NCBI GenBank assembly: GCA_001899635.1
Contig: MKVQ01000048.1
Location: 558,001 to 622,000, forward strand
From: Myxococcales bacterium 68-20
GTDB taxonomy: Bacteria; Myxococcota_A; Polyangia; Polyangiales; Polyangiaceae
Direction: 5' to 3'
Length of the DNA: 64,000 nt
Made by a program: the position numbers and the translations under genes. Below the pieces are notes generated by a model. It had not been told where the DNA came from, made no database searches, and saw only the letters and a program-made list of their open reading frames with translations. Numbering within the stretch: the first letter of the stretch is position 1; each line of letters opens with the position of its first letter. Below are positions 18,421 through 27,820 of the stretch, piece by piece.

Positions 18421-19245
18421 ATGGCAAAGAAGAACGAGCAGGACGCGGCGACGGGAAAGGCAAGCTTCGACCGCGTGCGGTCGACCCTGAGCGCGCTCCC
18501 GGCGAACGCGATCGCGCAACCGAACATGGACCTGCAGAGCGCGGCGATGGCGGCGCTGGTGCTGGTCGATCGCGCCAGGCACGGCGAGCGCCCGGCGCGC
18601 TTCGCGCTGCTGCCGGCGGCGCTCTTCGCCGCGAGCACCGTCGACGATCTCGAGCACATGGCGAACGCGGCGCTCCACGTCGACGTCGAGGCGCTCCGTG
18701 AGGGCGCGGCGAACACCAACGTGAAGGTCGACGTCGCGTTCGTGCAGCAGGCGACCGAGCTGCGCGAGCGCATGCTCAAGACGGCGGAGTACAACCTCGG
18801 GCACAAGGAGACGGTCGCCCGCGAGCTCGCCGACATCCGGACCGGGACCGGGTACCTCGATCTCGCGAACGACTGCGCGCGCCTTGCGGCGCTGTACGCG
18901 GCACACAAGAGCGACCTCGCGATCGACAAGCGCTTCTACGACGCCGCCGACGCGGATCTGGCGACCTCGCTCGCCGGCGCGATCCGCGGTGACTACCGCG
19001 CCGCAGCGACCCGCTCGGGCCAATACGCCGAGCTAAGGCCGCGCGTCCTCTCCGAGCTCCTTCGCCTCTACAACGAGGTCCGTGCGGCGGCGCACTTCCT
19101 CTTCCGCGCGGAGCCGAACGTCATCGACGAGTTCCCGGCCCTCCGCGCCGCTGCGGTCGGAAGCTCCACGCGCCGCGCGAAGAAGCCAGCCGACGCGCCG
19201 GAGGCGAACGGCGGCACCGCCACCCCGATCGACAGCCCCGTCTGA
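18421..19245 (+). CDS. Hypothetical all-helical protein, 274 aa
   Basis: The ATG has a strong GAGGAGGGGG site upstream. The chain looks all-helical and soluble (LQSAAMAALVLVDRARHGER, VAFVQQATELRERMLKTAEY, RPRVLSELLRLYNEV) with a flexible Ala/Pro C-terminal tail. The family was not recognised. It is divergent from the Uma2 gene, and its 3' tail exists in two further fragments in this window, each away from an intact gene. Confidence 0.7.
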   Translation: MAKKNEQDAATGKASFDRVRSTLSALPANAIAQPNMDLQSAAMAALVLVDRARHGERPARFALLPAALFAASTVDDLEHMANAALHVDVEALREGAANTNVKVDVAFVQQATELRERMLKTAEYNLGHKETVARELADIRTGTGYLDLANDCARLAALYAAHKSDLAIDKRFYDAADADLATSLAGAIRGDYRAAATRSGQYAELRPRVLSELLRLYNEVRAAAHFLFRAEPNVIDEFPALRAAAVGSSTRRAKKPADAPEANGGTATPIDSPV

Positions 19246-19256
19246 CGGCGTCGCGA

Positions 19257-19396
19257 GCATCTCGAGATGCCCGGAGCACGGGGGCGGGGGCCTTTCCGGC
19301 ATCTCGAGATGCGGGGTGCGCGCGGGGTTCGACCACTTGGAGCATCTCGAGATGCGGGGCGCGCGTGGATTCGATGATTTGGAGCATCTCGATATG
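19257..19396. repeat. Four palindromic 14-mers spaced 41-43 bp
   Basis: GCATCTCGAGATGC, a perfect palindrome, occurs at 19257-19270, 19299-19312 and 19342-19355; a one-mismatch copy (GCATCTCGATATGC) is at 19383-19396. Start-to-start spacings are 42, 43 and 41 bp, about four helical turns. The DNA between copies 2-3 and 3-4 is also related (ggggygcgcg then ttcga and ttgga). The array lies between the 274-aa gene and the CHAT gene, ending 223 bp before the CHAT start. It may be an operator array or a 3' structure of the upstream gene. Confidence 0.9.
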
Positions 19397-19619
19397 CCGC
19401 TCGAGATAGCACTCCGCCCCCTTGGAGCTTCGCGCTGACTCGGTCGTGCCGCAACGTGCGAGCCAGTGCTACGCAGGCGCCGAGCTCGCGCGGCGCTGAT
19501 ACCTCGTCCGCGAGGTTGGCCGGGCGACGAGGATGCAGAGGGCCAGACGGTACGGAACGCTAGCCTGCGCCCTCTCCCGTCACCTTGCCTCCGCTGTGGC
19601 ACTCGGAGACACTACGGCA

Positions 19620-21809
19620 ATGACGGTTGCCTTTGGGCCTGGCCGATGCCTCTACATGATCCTGCTGCCAGGGACGCGCGAGCGTGGAAACGGCATCGAT
19701 GAGGAGACGGCGTTCGCCCACCTGGACCGAAATCTCGTCAACGCGCAGGAACCACTCCGCGTCATCGCGTCACTTCCGATTGAGATCGAGCAACTCTTCG
19801 AGCCCGACCTAGGGCTCAAGGTGCCGCCGTCGCTCGTACCGCATCATGCCGTCATCTTCGCGTTCGAGGACAGCCCGGACAGCGCCGAGATGCTGGAACG
19901 CTTTCCTTTCGCAGCACTGTTCGACTTCCGCAACGGCGTGGGTTTGCCTCCCCAGCGTCCCGGACACGTACATGTCTCCGTTGGAGATAAGGACGCTGCT
20001 GCCTTCATTCTCGAGCGGTGGGCGCAGGAATCTCGCGCTGCGATCGATCGCGTTCGACCGTTCTGGCCTCCCGGTCTCCTGACAAGAATCGACGCTCACG
20101 TGAACGAGTTTGAGAATGGCCAGCTTCCGCCGGAGAAGGCCCCGATGCTCCCGCTGGATCAGCAGCTATGTCTGCATCCGAACGGCCACCTCCGAAATCT
20201 CTCCGCCGGACAATGGGGAAGCCGAGTTCGCGTAGGGGGCGGCGAGTTCGTCCCGCCCAGTGACACGAACGCCATCCGGGCGCGGCAAATCATGCTCGCC
20301 GACGAAGTCCTCTCCCTCGCACGCCCACGAGTTGGAAAGCCGACCGCGAACCTCGTCGTGCCCGCCGTCAATCCGTCCTACACGAAGGGCATGGCCGCGG
20401 CCCTAGCCGCGGGCGGCTTGCCGAGAGAGTTCGTCTCATTGATCGTCCAGGCAGAGGGCTACCACTACCCCTTCGAGCCGGCGCCGGGCCTACGCGGCGA
20501 ACAGCTCCAGGGCCTTGCCGCTCTCCTGAGCGAACGTCAGCAGGAGCTGAACGTGGTCGATGCCGTAGCGACGCTGATGGCGGCGCATCGCGGCGACGTC
20601 GTGTTCCGCACGCCCCATGTCCCCGGTCGATCGTTCGACGACATGCACGACCTTGCTGCGATGAACTGGGACCACGGAAAGATCCCGAAGACCGTCGAGC
20701 GCTGGACGCGCTACGGCGCTTCCCTTGCCCGCCAGCTCGGTGAACCGCTACTGGAGTGGCTCATTTCGAATGCCGGTGCCGTACGTGCTTTCTCCGACCT
20801 TCCCGTTGAATGGGCGATGGTGAAGGGGGCGCCGCTTCACTTTCACATCCCAGTGCACCGTATCCCGCTAGCCCCTGGAAATACCCCGGTCCGAGCACTC
20901 GCCGACCTCCGACCCCCGGTTGTATGGAGCACCGCTTCGGACGTACGCGTCCTCATCGCGCTCGCACATAAGGCCGAGGACCCCATCATGGCTGTGTGGA
21001 CTCCCGTCGAGCAGATGGCTCGCGAACTCGGGTTCCCGGTGGTCGTGGTCACGGTTCACGACGAACAACAACTCGTCGACGCGGTGAATACTCACAAACC
21101 ACGGCTCCTTCTTCTGAGCTCCCATGGCAACGTCGACAAGACCGGCGCCCACCTCGCGCTCCCAGGCGGAAATTCTAGCGTCCGCCTCAAGCTGTCTCAC
21201 GCCCCAGATGCTGCACTCGTAAGCGCTTGCCGCTCAGATCCCGTCACGCGTACCTACGGCAGCCCTGCTTCGAACCTGTTCTTTGCCGGGACGCGCGCCA
21301 TTCTGGCTTCATACCTCATTCTGACGGAACCTCACGCGGCAACCGTCGCAGTCCGATTGTTGGCAAACCTCAGTGCGGCGCTTTCGGGGGAGCTCAATAC
21401 TTCCACCTGGCGCGATCTCGTGTGGTGGACGCTAAGGTCATCCCGACCTGTCGATGTACTCAGCGCTGCGGAGCGCTATGCGAGGAGTCAACGGACTGCA
21501 CCGGGCAACGTCATGGAGCTCTTCGTACGGTTCACTCACGAGCACCGGAGCAATCCTGAGCTGCTGGATTGGACGCGCACGCCGGAGAGGCTGCTTGAGA
21601 TGGCGCGAGGAACCCCCTTCGCGAATGCGGTGACGTCGGTTGTGGCGCGCTGCCTGTTTCGCCCCGAGTCGATGTTCTACACGCAGCTCGGGGAACCGGA
21701 ACGCATTCTGCTTGGACCGAGATGGGACCGGCTGATCGTCAGGAGCGGCCCGTCATCTGCCGACGGTGACTTGGAGCGAGAGCGAGACTCAGAGGCCGCT
21801 GTGGCGTAG
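19620..21809 (+). CDS. CHAT-domain (caspase-like) protease
   Basis: The protein is 729 aa from ATG 19620; an in-frame ATG at 19533 adds a non-conserved-looking stretch. The N-terminal ~450 residues have no recognised domain. The C-terminal part reads as a CHAT peptidase: His502 in LLLLSSHGNVDK and Cys537 in ALVSACRSDP form the expected dyad, followed by SNLFFAGTRAILASYLIL, which matches the region after the catalytic Cys in CHAT proteins. CHAT proteases cleave partner proteins in several bacterial conflict and cell-death systems. No gasdermin, TPR or other known partner is adjacent, so its trigger and target are unknown. Confidence 0.8.
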   Translation: MTVAFGPGRCLYMILLPGTRERGNGIDEETAFAHLDRNLVNAQEPLRVIASLPIEIEQLFEPDLGLKVPPSLVPHHAVIFAFEDSPDSAEMLERFPFAALFDFRNGVGLPPQRPGHVHVSVGDKDAAAFILERWAQESRAAIDRVRPFWPPGLLTRIDAHVNEFENGQLPPEKAPMLPLDQQLCLHPNGHLRNLSAGQWGSRVRVGGGEFVPPSDTNAIRARQIMLADEVLSLARPRVGKPTANLVVPAVNPSYTKGMAAALAAGGLPREFVSLIVQAEGYHYPFEPAPGLRGEQLQGLAALLSERQQELNVVDAVATLMAAHRGDVVFRTPHVPGRSFDDMHDLAAMNWDHGKIPKTVERWTRYGASLARQLGEPLLEWLISNAGAVRAFSDLPVEWAMVKGAPLHFHIPVHRIPLAPGNTPVRALADLRPPVVWSTASDVRVLIALAHKAEDPIMAVWTPVEQMARELGFPVVVVTVHDEQQLVDAVNTHKPRLLLLSSHGNVDKTGAHLALPGGNSSVRLKLSHAPDAALVSACRSDPVTRTYGSPASNLFFAGTRAILASYLILTEPHAATVAVRLLANLSAALSGELNTSTWRDLVWWTLRSSRPVDVLSAAERYARSQRTAPGNVMELFVRFTHEHRSNPELLDWTRTPERLLEMARGTPFANAVTSVVARCLFRPESMFYTQLGEPERILLGPRWDRLIVRSGPSSADGDLERERDSEAAVA

Positions 21810-21988
21810 CAAGGTTGTGCAGTCGTTTCGGTTCGGGTCGAGGTGTCTCTTCGGATGAAGAGCATCTGCGAAATGCGATCGTCTTCGCTCTCACGCAGGG
21901 CGTTTGGGCAGCGGCCTCGAATCCCCGAAACACGAGGCAGCTCGCTCCGCAGGCTCGACGCTCACCGCGTGGAGTTGGTGGCGCGCGT

Positions 21989-23260
21989 TCACGCGCGCCA
22001 CTCGTGCTCCTGATCGACGACCGTTGCGAGGAGATTCCCGAGCCGCTGGGGCTCCAAGTCCGAGTTCGGGCCGTTGACGGTGCGGAGGAAGTTGCAGCGA
22101 ACGACTCGGATGGCTTCCCCGTTCGCCGCCACGTGGACACCACGTTCGACGGGACACGAATGCTCGCTCTGGTCGGGTCGCACCGTCTCCCCACACGACG
22201 TCCACGCGATGTCCGAAAGCATGCAGCGATTGGGCTTGTCTTCGACTTCGGCGCGCGCGGCTCTCTCGGCGGCGATCCCCTCGCGCGCCATCGTGAGCTG
22301 CTCGATGAAGAAGGCCTCGATCCCGAGATGGCGCGCGTCATCTTCGTAGAGCCACTCGACGAGCTCCATTCGACCGTCGGCCTGACGCGTTCGGCGGTCG
22401 AAGAAGAGCATGCCGGCATTGTTCTCCGAGCGACCGATCACGAGCGCGGCCTTGGCCACCTCTACGTCGGTATCGCAGTCTTCGAACGTCGAGGTCGCGT
22501 CCTCTTGCGCCTCGGCGAGCGCGTCGGTGCCGAGGAGCTCCCAGCCGGGCCTGACGCCGCGCCAGCCGTTCGCGTGGGCGAGGAAAGCGACGTAGTCCGG
22601 CGGCAGTTCGAGCTCCCTCGCCAAGGGCGCGAGAGCATCGGGATCGGCGGGCGGATTCGGCTTCTCGACGAAGTCGTATTCCCGAAGCGCCTCGTGCTCA
22701 CGAATCGCGCCATGGAGCGCATCGACGATCCCCGCGGCACCAGGATTGTCCGCGCGCACATCGCAAAGCAGAGCCCAACGCTCTTCATTGAGCTCGTAGA
22801 AGCGAGCAAGGTCGAGCATCGCGTCCTCCTCGGGCAACGACGGCCCCTGTCGCGTCGGCTGTGCGCTCATGATCTCGGCGATTGCCTGCTTCAAGAGCTC
22901 CTCCGACAGTTGCAGCGGCGCAGCGGCGGCGCGGGCGGGAGGCTCTGGCGGCCTCTGCACATACTCTTGGAGTCCCTCGGCACCGCCGAGCCCATAGGCT
23001 CGCAGTTGGTCGACGAGCGGCTCGACCGCAGACATGACCGCATCGCGCGTCGGTCCGTCGAGCGCATCGAAGAATTCGAGGAGGGTGGCCTCCTCACCCG
23101 TCGTCAGGAGCGAAGCGTACGGCATGAGATCGTGAAAGACCTCGGGGATGACCTCGGGATGGAGCGGTTGTCCGCTGTCGTCGAAGAGCCTTCTTCGGAT
23201 CGCGCGCACGCGATCCCAGGTGGGGCCCTGCAGCTCGTCGGCGAACAGCGTTGTCGGCAT
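21989..23260 (-). CDS. SUKH (SMI1/KNR4)-domain protein
   Basis: The start ATG 23260 (MPTTLFADELQGPTWDRVRA) is preferred to 23365, whose extra residues are Gly-rich. The N-terminal ~180 residues are helical. From about residue 205 the SUKH pattern appears: LARELELPPDYVAFLAHANGW, GWELLGTDALAEA and later NNAGMLFFDRRT. The C-terminal ~100 residues are Cys-containing and unassigned. SUKH proteins are often immunity proteins for contact-dependent or polymorphic toxins. No toxin partner was found beside it. The gene is convergent with the CHAT gene. Confidence 0.7.
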   Translation of the reverse strand: MPTTLFADELQGPTWDRVRAIRRRLFDDSGQPLHPEVIPEVFHDLMPYASLLTTGEEATLLEFFDALDGPTRDAVMSAVEPLVDQLRAYGLGGAEGLQEYVQRPPEPPARAAAAPLQLSEELLKQAIAEIMSAQPTRQGPSLPEEDAMLDLARFYELNEERWALLCDVRADNPGAAGIVDALHGAIREHEALREYDFVEKPNPPADPDALAPLARELELPPDYVAFLAHANGWRGVRPGWELLGTDALAEAQEDATSTFEDCDTDVEVAKAALVIGRSENNAGMLFFDRRTRQADGRMELVEWLYEDDARHLGIEAFFIEQLTMAREGIAAERAARAEVEDKPNRCMLSDIAWTSCGETVRPDQSEHSCPVERGVHVAANGEAIRVVRCNFLRTVNGPNSDLEPQRLGNLLATVVDQEHEWRA

Positions 23261-23470
23261 CGCCCGCGACTCTCGCACGAAAGTGCCCCCACCGCGGAGC
23301 TCGGGTCCGCCACCACCTTCGATTCCCGCCGACATCGGGAGCCCGCGAGTTGCCACTCCACACAATCAGCACAATCAGCGCCACGAGGCGGAGACGCCCT
23401 GAACAGCGGGAGCAGCACAGAACGTCAACTCGGAAAGTCCGCATGGCGAGCTCGGCCCACGGCCACCTTC

Positions 23471-23744
23471 GCCGCCGCAACGGCGCAGAGGTGACTATGC
23501 GCACCCCGCGCAATGAGGGGTGCACACGCTGGGCATTGCGCAGCGGCCCGCGTCCCGAAGGCCAGCAAACATCCGGCAAAGGACACCGGCACATGCGTTG
23601 CCATTCGTACAGCCGACCCGATGAAATGGACGACCAACACGTTTGCCGGCGGTCATCTGTCGACCGTCATGGCCCAGACGATGCTGACCGGCAGAGCCCG
23701 GGAGCGATTCCTCGCGCGGGACGGAGAGCCGGGCGCGCGGGACG
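23471..23744 (+). repeat. Left 274-bp direct repeat
   Basis: It matches 33438-33711 in the same orientation at a constant offset of 9967 bp with scattered mismatches. It includes the ~150 bp before and the first ~120 bp of the 1084-aa gene at 33588. The two copies bound the SNF2/SWIM and DUF262-HipA block. Confidence 0.95.
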
Positions 23745-23797
23745 GTGAGGACGCGACCTTCTCGCCCCGCTTCGAGGTCAAGTGCCCCGTCGTCTAG
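23621..23797 (+). pseudogene. Chimeric gene remnant: 5' of the 1084-aa gene fused to 3' of the 369-aa gene
   Basis: It starts MKWTTNTFAGGHLSTVMAQT, as in the gene at 33588, and after residue ~41 switches to ARDGEDATFSPRFE, which matches the C-terminal region of the gene at 32197 (ARDGEDANFSTRFE, 33194-33235). The crossover sits in the shared string gcgcgggacg. It stops at 23797, overlapping the end of the SWIM gene. It is a clear recombination product, probably not functional. Confidence 0.85.
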
Positions 23798-24758
23798 CAG
23801 CGCTCGGGCGCGATCGATTCGGCGCCTTCTTCACCGGCGTCGAGGCCTCGTCGCTGACCTCGGTCGGCTCCGCCAGCGCGATCCGCCGCGCGATCTCGGC
23901 AGCGGCGCGCACCATCGGCGCGAGGACGTCGGCCGGGCTCGCATCGCTCGCCCACGCGGCAGGCGTCCCGAGCTGGCGCAGCACCGCGCCATGCGTGGCG
24001 GGCTCGTCGAACGTGAAGTGCAACGCAGGCAGAGCCTCGCGCGGGCGGTCGTAGTCCGCCGCCGCGAGCTTGCGGAGCTTCACCGTCGGAACCTCCGGCG
24101 CGGCGGCCGCGGCGGCCTTCGCCTTGCTCCCCTTCTTTGGCGCAGCCTCACTTGCTCCACCGCGAGCAGCGCGCAGAGCATCGAGCACTTGCTCCTTGGT
24201 CTTGCCGCGCAGCTCGAAGAGCAGGAACGGATCGCGGTCGAGGGCTTCGCCGAGCACGTAGTGGGTCGCCGCGACGTGCTTGCACGGGTCGCCCCAGTCG
24301 GGGCACGAGCAGCACGTCTCGAGGTCGGCGCGCTGCTTCGGGAAGAGGCTCACGCCCGCCTCGACGAAGGCCTCGTCGATCGCTTGAGGCATCTGCCCAG
24401 CGAGCAGCTCGGCCGAGAACTGCGCCTTGCTCGCCATCGCCGCGATCGCCTTCTTCCACGCAGGCTCACCGAGCTGCGTGAGCGTGATGCTGATCTTGTA
24501 CGGCAAGGACCGAGAGCCCGTGACCTTGGCCGTGACGGCTCCGCCCTTCACGACGAGCTCGTGCGTCCGGCCGGCGCGCGCGTAGGTCCGGCCGCGCGCG
24601 AGACGACCGGAGTCCCCGCGCAGCACGTTCTCGAGCGCCTCGATCCAGCGCTGGCCCCACCAGGTGGCTCCAGCCTTCTTCATCCGAATGCCGCGCTCGG
24701 GCGGTGGCTTCTTCTTCGGCGCGGGCATGTACCAGCCGTAGCGGCTCCACCGACTCAT
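23778..24758 (-). CDS. SWIM zinc-finger protein
   Basis: The protein is 326 aa. The SWIM motif CCSCPDWGDPCKHVAATHYVL (around residues 146-166) has the CxCxnCxH zinc ligands. The N-terminal half (RTYARAGRTHELVVKGGAVT, SLPYKISITL) has the short beta strands seen before the SWIM motif in this family; the tail is Ala/Lys-rich and basic. It overlaps the SNF2 gene by 4 nt (24755-24758) and is expected to be translated with it. SWIM-SNF2 pairs are common in bacteria and probably form a DNA-remodelling complex. Confidence 0.9.
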   Translation of the reverse strand: MSRWSRYGWYMPAPKKKPPPERGIRMKKAGATWWGQRWIEALENVLRGDSGRLARGRTYARAGRTHELVVKGGAVTAKVTGSRSLPYKISITLTQLGEPAWKKAIAAMASKAQFSAELLAGQMPQAIDEAFVEAGVSLFPKQRADLETCCSCPDWGDPCKHVAATHYVLGEALDRDPFLLFELRGKTKEQVLDALRAARGGASEAAPKKGSKAKAAAAAAPEVPTVKLRKLAAADYDRPREALPALHFTFDEPATHGAVLRQLGTPAAWASDASPADVLAPMVRAAAEIARRIALAEPTEVSDEASTPVKKAPNRSRPSAARRRGT

Positions 24759-27700
24759 CGGCGCACCTCGGTCCGAGCCTTGGCAGCTCGCCGTTTGCGT
24801 GGCCTCGATGCCTCCACGACACCGGCGTCGTAATCATCGGAGGCCGTGACCGCCCCCTCCGAGAGCGCGAACAGCTCGCGCAGCTCGCGGCCATCGAGCT
24901 CGGTGATCCACTGCTCGCCCGCGCCGACGATCTTCGAGGCCAGCTCGCGCTTCTGCTCGAGCAGCCGATCGGTCTTCTCCTCCACCGTGCCCGCGCACAG
25001 CAGTTTATGGACCTGCACCGCGCGCTTCTGTCCGATGCGATAGGCGCGGTCGGTGGCTTGGTCCTCGACGGCCGGGTTCCACCAGCGGTCGTAGTGGAAC
25101 ACGTGGCTCGCCGCCGTGAGGTTGAGGCCGGTGCCGCCCGCCTTCACCGACAAGACGAAGACGCGCGGCCCACGCGGCTCTTCCTGGAAGCGGCGCACCA
25201 TCTCGTCGCGCGTCTTCTTCGGCGTCCCGCCGTGCAGGAAGATCACCTCGACGCCGAGGGCCGCGGCGAAGTGTAGGGCGAGCTTGTCTCCCATCTCGCG
25301 GAACTGCGTGAATACCAGCGCCTTGTCTCCAGCGGCCAGCGCCTCTTCGAGCATCTCGGTCGTGCGCGCGAGCTTGCCTGAGCGCCTCGGCAAGGGGCCG
25401 CTCTCGCCGAGGTACTGCGCCGGGTGGTTGCAGATTTGCTTGGTGAACGAGAGCAGCGCCAGCACACGCCCGCGCCGCTCGATCCCGTCGGCCGCTTGGA
25501 TGCGCCGCAGCTCCTGGTCGACGACGGCCTTGTAGAGCGTTGCCTGCTCGCGCGTCAGCGTGCAGACCACCTTCATCTCGTTCTTCGGCGGCAGGTCCTG
25601 GATGATGGTCGGGTCACTCTTGAGGCGGCGGAGGATGAACGGGCTGACGATGCGCTTGAGCCGTTCGGCGGCCTGCTCGTTGCCATAGCGCTCGATCGGC
25701 AGCGCATAGGAGCGGCGAAAGGTTTCGAGCGGACCAAGCAGCCCGGGGTTGGCAAACTCCAGGATCGACCACAGCTCCGCGAGGCGGTTCTCGACGGGCG
25801 TACCGGTGAGCGCGAAGCGATGGCTCCCGCGCAGACCGCGCGCGGCGCGCGCCGTGGCCGAAGAAGCGTTCTTGATGTTTTGTGCCTCGTCGAGCGCGAC
25901 GACGGACCAGTCCACGCCCGCGAGCAGCTCGGCGTCGCGACGGAGCACGCCGTACGTCGTCACGACGAGCGTGCCCGGCTTCTTCGGGAAGTCCTTCACC
26001 GACCGTGCGCGCCCTTCGCCGTAGTGCCGCACGATGTTCAGCGACGGCGCGAAGCGAAGGGCCTCGCGCTCCCAGTTGCCGACCACCGAGGTCGGTGCGA
26101 CGAGCAGCGCGGGCCGTCCATCGCGCGGGCTTTCATCGAGGCGCCGCAGGAGGAACGCGAGGAGCTGCATCGTCTTGCCGAGGCCCATGTCATCGGCGAG
26201 GCACGCCCCGAGGCCGAGCGAGCCCATCGTGACGAGCCAATTCAGGCCGCGCTCCTGATACGGGCGCAGCGTCGCCTGGAGCGAGGTTGGCGCGCGGAGC
26301 TCCTTGCTGCCGCCGCTCTTCAGGCGCGCCACCAGATCGGCGACGACCCCCGACGCAGTGACCGCGACCGACAGCTCGCCTTGCCGCGCCTCGCCCGCGA
26401 GCACGGCCTGGATCGCCTCGCGCGTGCTCATCCTCGACGAGCCGCCCGCGAGGCGCCTCTGGATGTCGCCGAGCTCGCGCGGATCGACCGCCACCCACGC
26501 GCCACGGAATTGCACGATCGGCGCCTTCTGCTTGGCGAGCGCGGTCAGCTCCTTCGCGGTGAGCGGCTCATCGCCGATGACTGCCTCCCAGTCGACCTGG
26601 AGCAGCTCGTCGAGGCCGAGCCCGGCCGCGCCCGCGACGACGCCTGCCACCTTCTTGCCGTTGCCGCCGACGCGCATTCTGAGCCGCAGTCGGCGCTGGC
26701 CTGCGGCGGTCAGCTCGCCGGGTACGATGACGCCGAAGCCGGCGTCGGCGAGCGTCGCTGCGCCCTCGCCGAGGAACGTCCACGCCGCCTTTGGGTCGAG
26801 CGCGATCGACTGGGGTCGTGCGTCGGCGAGCGAACCTGCGAGCGGTGGGTAAAGCCGCGCCGCACGCCCGAGCGCCTCGAGCAGCGACTCTTGGGGATCG
26901 CGGAACGCGCGCCCGAGCTTCTCGAGGCTGCGCCCCTTCGTCTTCCATACCTCGGAGGCGGGGACGAGGAGACTCGGGTCGTCGGGCGACTGCAGCAGGA
27001 ACCGCAGCGTGAACGGCTCGCGGTCGCCTGATGGCAGCTCTAGCCGGAAGCACGCACGTAAGCGATCGCGCGCGCCGAGCGCGGGCTCGCTCCAGCGGGT
27101 AAGATCATCGACGACGGAACGTTCGGCGAAGCCGTCGGTCTCGAAGCTCCGCTGCGATGTGCCGAGCGCCGTACGCCACCGCTCGTCCCACGAGGCGTTG
27201 CCCCTCGATGAAGCTCTCGCCTTCGTCGCGGGCAGGCCTGGCCCGCCCTGGGCGGCGCGCACGAGCGCGTCGACGAGCGCATCGAGATAGGCCCGTAGAA
27301 GCGCGTCGGGCGCCCACACCGCGTCGGTACCAGCAGGCACCGCATGTGCAGCGGGCGGCATGCTCTTGGCGATGGCGGTGACCTTCGCGGCGTCGTCACC
27401 AGCCGCGAGCGCCGCTGCCCAGCGGGCTTCGATGCGACCGGCTCGGCGCGTGATGGTGGGGACGACGCGCTCGCGTGCGACGAGGTCCATCGCGAGCTTG
27501 CTCGCGACCACCCACGTTGCGAAGGAGCCCGGCAGCGCCTCGACCTCAGCGGCCGGGACCACCGCGAGCTTTGCCATCGTCGCGAACAGCGAGAGCTTCG
27601 TCCCGCCCACTTCGCGAACGCCGTCCGCCGTCGCCAGCGACGTCGACCACGGCTGGCCCTCGACGGCGAGCGCGGGAAAAACGCGCGGCGCTGGCTCATC

Positions 27701-27814
27701 GCCCCAAAGGAAGAGAGCCTCCACGTCGGGCAGGAACACGAGGGGCATCAGCTTCCGTACATGCCACGCGAGGTCATCGCGCGGGAAGGCCGATCTTCTC
27801 GTGTTCCCATTCAC
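24755..27814 (-). CDS. SNF2-family helicase/ATPase
   Basis: The protein is 1019 aa with a GTG start at 27814. The first ~480 residues form the bacterial SNF2-associated region. The motor follows: motif I ADDMGLGKTMQLL (near residue 540), motif II LDEAQNIKN, motif III FALTGTPVENRL, and in lobe 2 VKAGGTGLNLTAAS with DRWWNPAVEDQATDRAYRIG. All helicase motifs look intact. It is expected to translocate on double-stranded DNA and displace proteins, with the SWIM partner encoded in the same operon. A short copy of its motif I coding DNA is found at 33316-33400. Confidence 0.93.
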   Translation of the reverse strand: MNGNTRRSAFPRDDLAWHVRKLMPLVFLPDVEALFLWGDEPAPRVFPALAVEGQPWSTSLATADGVREVGGTKLSLFATMAKLAVVPAAEVEALPGSFATWVVASKLAMDLVARERVVPTITRRAGRIEARWAAALAAGDDAAKVTAIAKSMPPAAHAVPAGTDAVWAPDALLRAYLDALVDALVRAAQGGPGLPATKARASSRGNASWDERWRTALGTSQRSFETDGFAERSVVDDLTRWSEPALGARDRLRACFRLELPSGDREPFTLRFLLQSPDDPSLLVPASEVWKTKGRSLEKLGRAFRDPQESLLEALGRAARLYPPLAGSLADARPQSIALDPKAAWTFLGEGAATLADAGFGVIVPGELTAAGQRRLRLRMRVGGNGKKVAGVVAGAAGLGLDELLQVDWEAVIGDEPLTAKELTALAKQKAPIVQFRGAWVAVDPRELGDIQRRLAGGSSRMSTREAIQAVLAGEARQGELSVAVTASGVVADLVARLKSGGSKELRAPTSLQATLRPYQERGLNWLVTMGSLGLGACLADDMGLGKTMQLLAFLLRRLDESPRDGRPALLVAPTSVVGNWEREALRFAPSLNIVRHYGEGRARSVKDFPKKPGTLVVTTYGVLRRDAELLAGVDWSVVALDEAQNIKNASSATARAARGLRGSHRFALTGTPVENRLAELWSILEFANPGLLGPLETFRRSYALPIERYGNEQAAERLKRIVSPFILRRLKSDPTIIQDLPPKNEMKVVCTLTREQATLYKAVVDQELRRIQAADGIERRGRVLALLSFTKQICNHPAQYLGESGPLPRRSGKLARTTEMLEEALAAGDKALVFTQFREMGDKLALHFAAALGVEVIFLHGGTPKKTRDEMVRRFQEEPRGPRVFVLSVKAGGTGLNLTAASHVFHYDRWWNPAVEDQATDRAYRIGQKRAVQVHKLLCAGTVEEKTDRLLEQKRELASKIVGAGEQWITELDGRELRELFALSEGAVTASDDYDAGVVEASRPRKRRAAKARTEVRR

Positions 27815-27820
27815 ACCGAC

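Noticed and set aside
19257-19396. CRISPR-like array of 14-bp repeats
   Set aside because: Repeats are short perfect palindromes, the intervening DNA is itself related between copies, and no cas gene is present.
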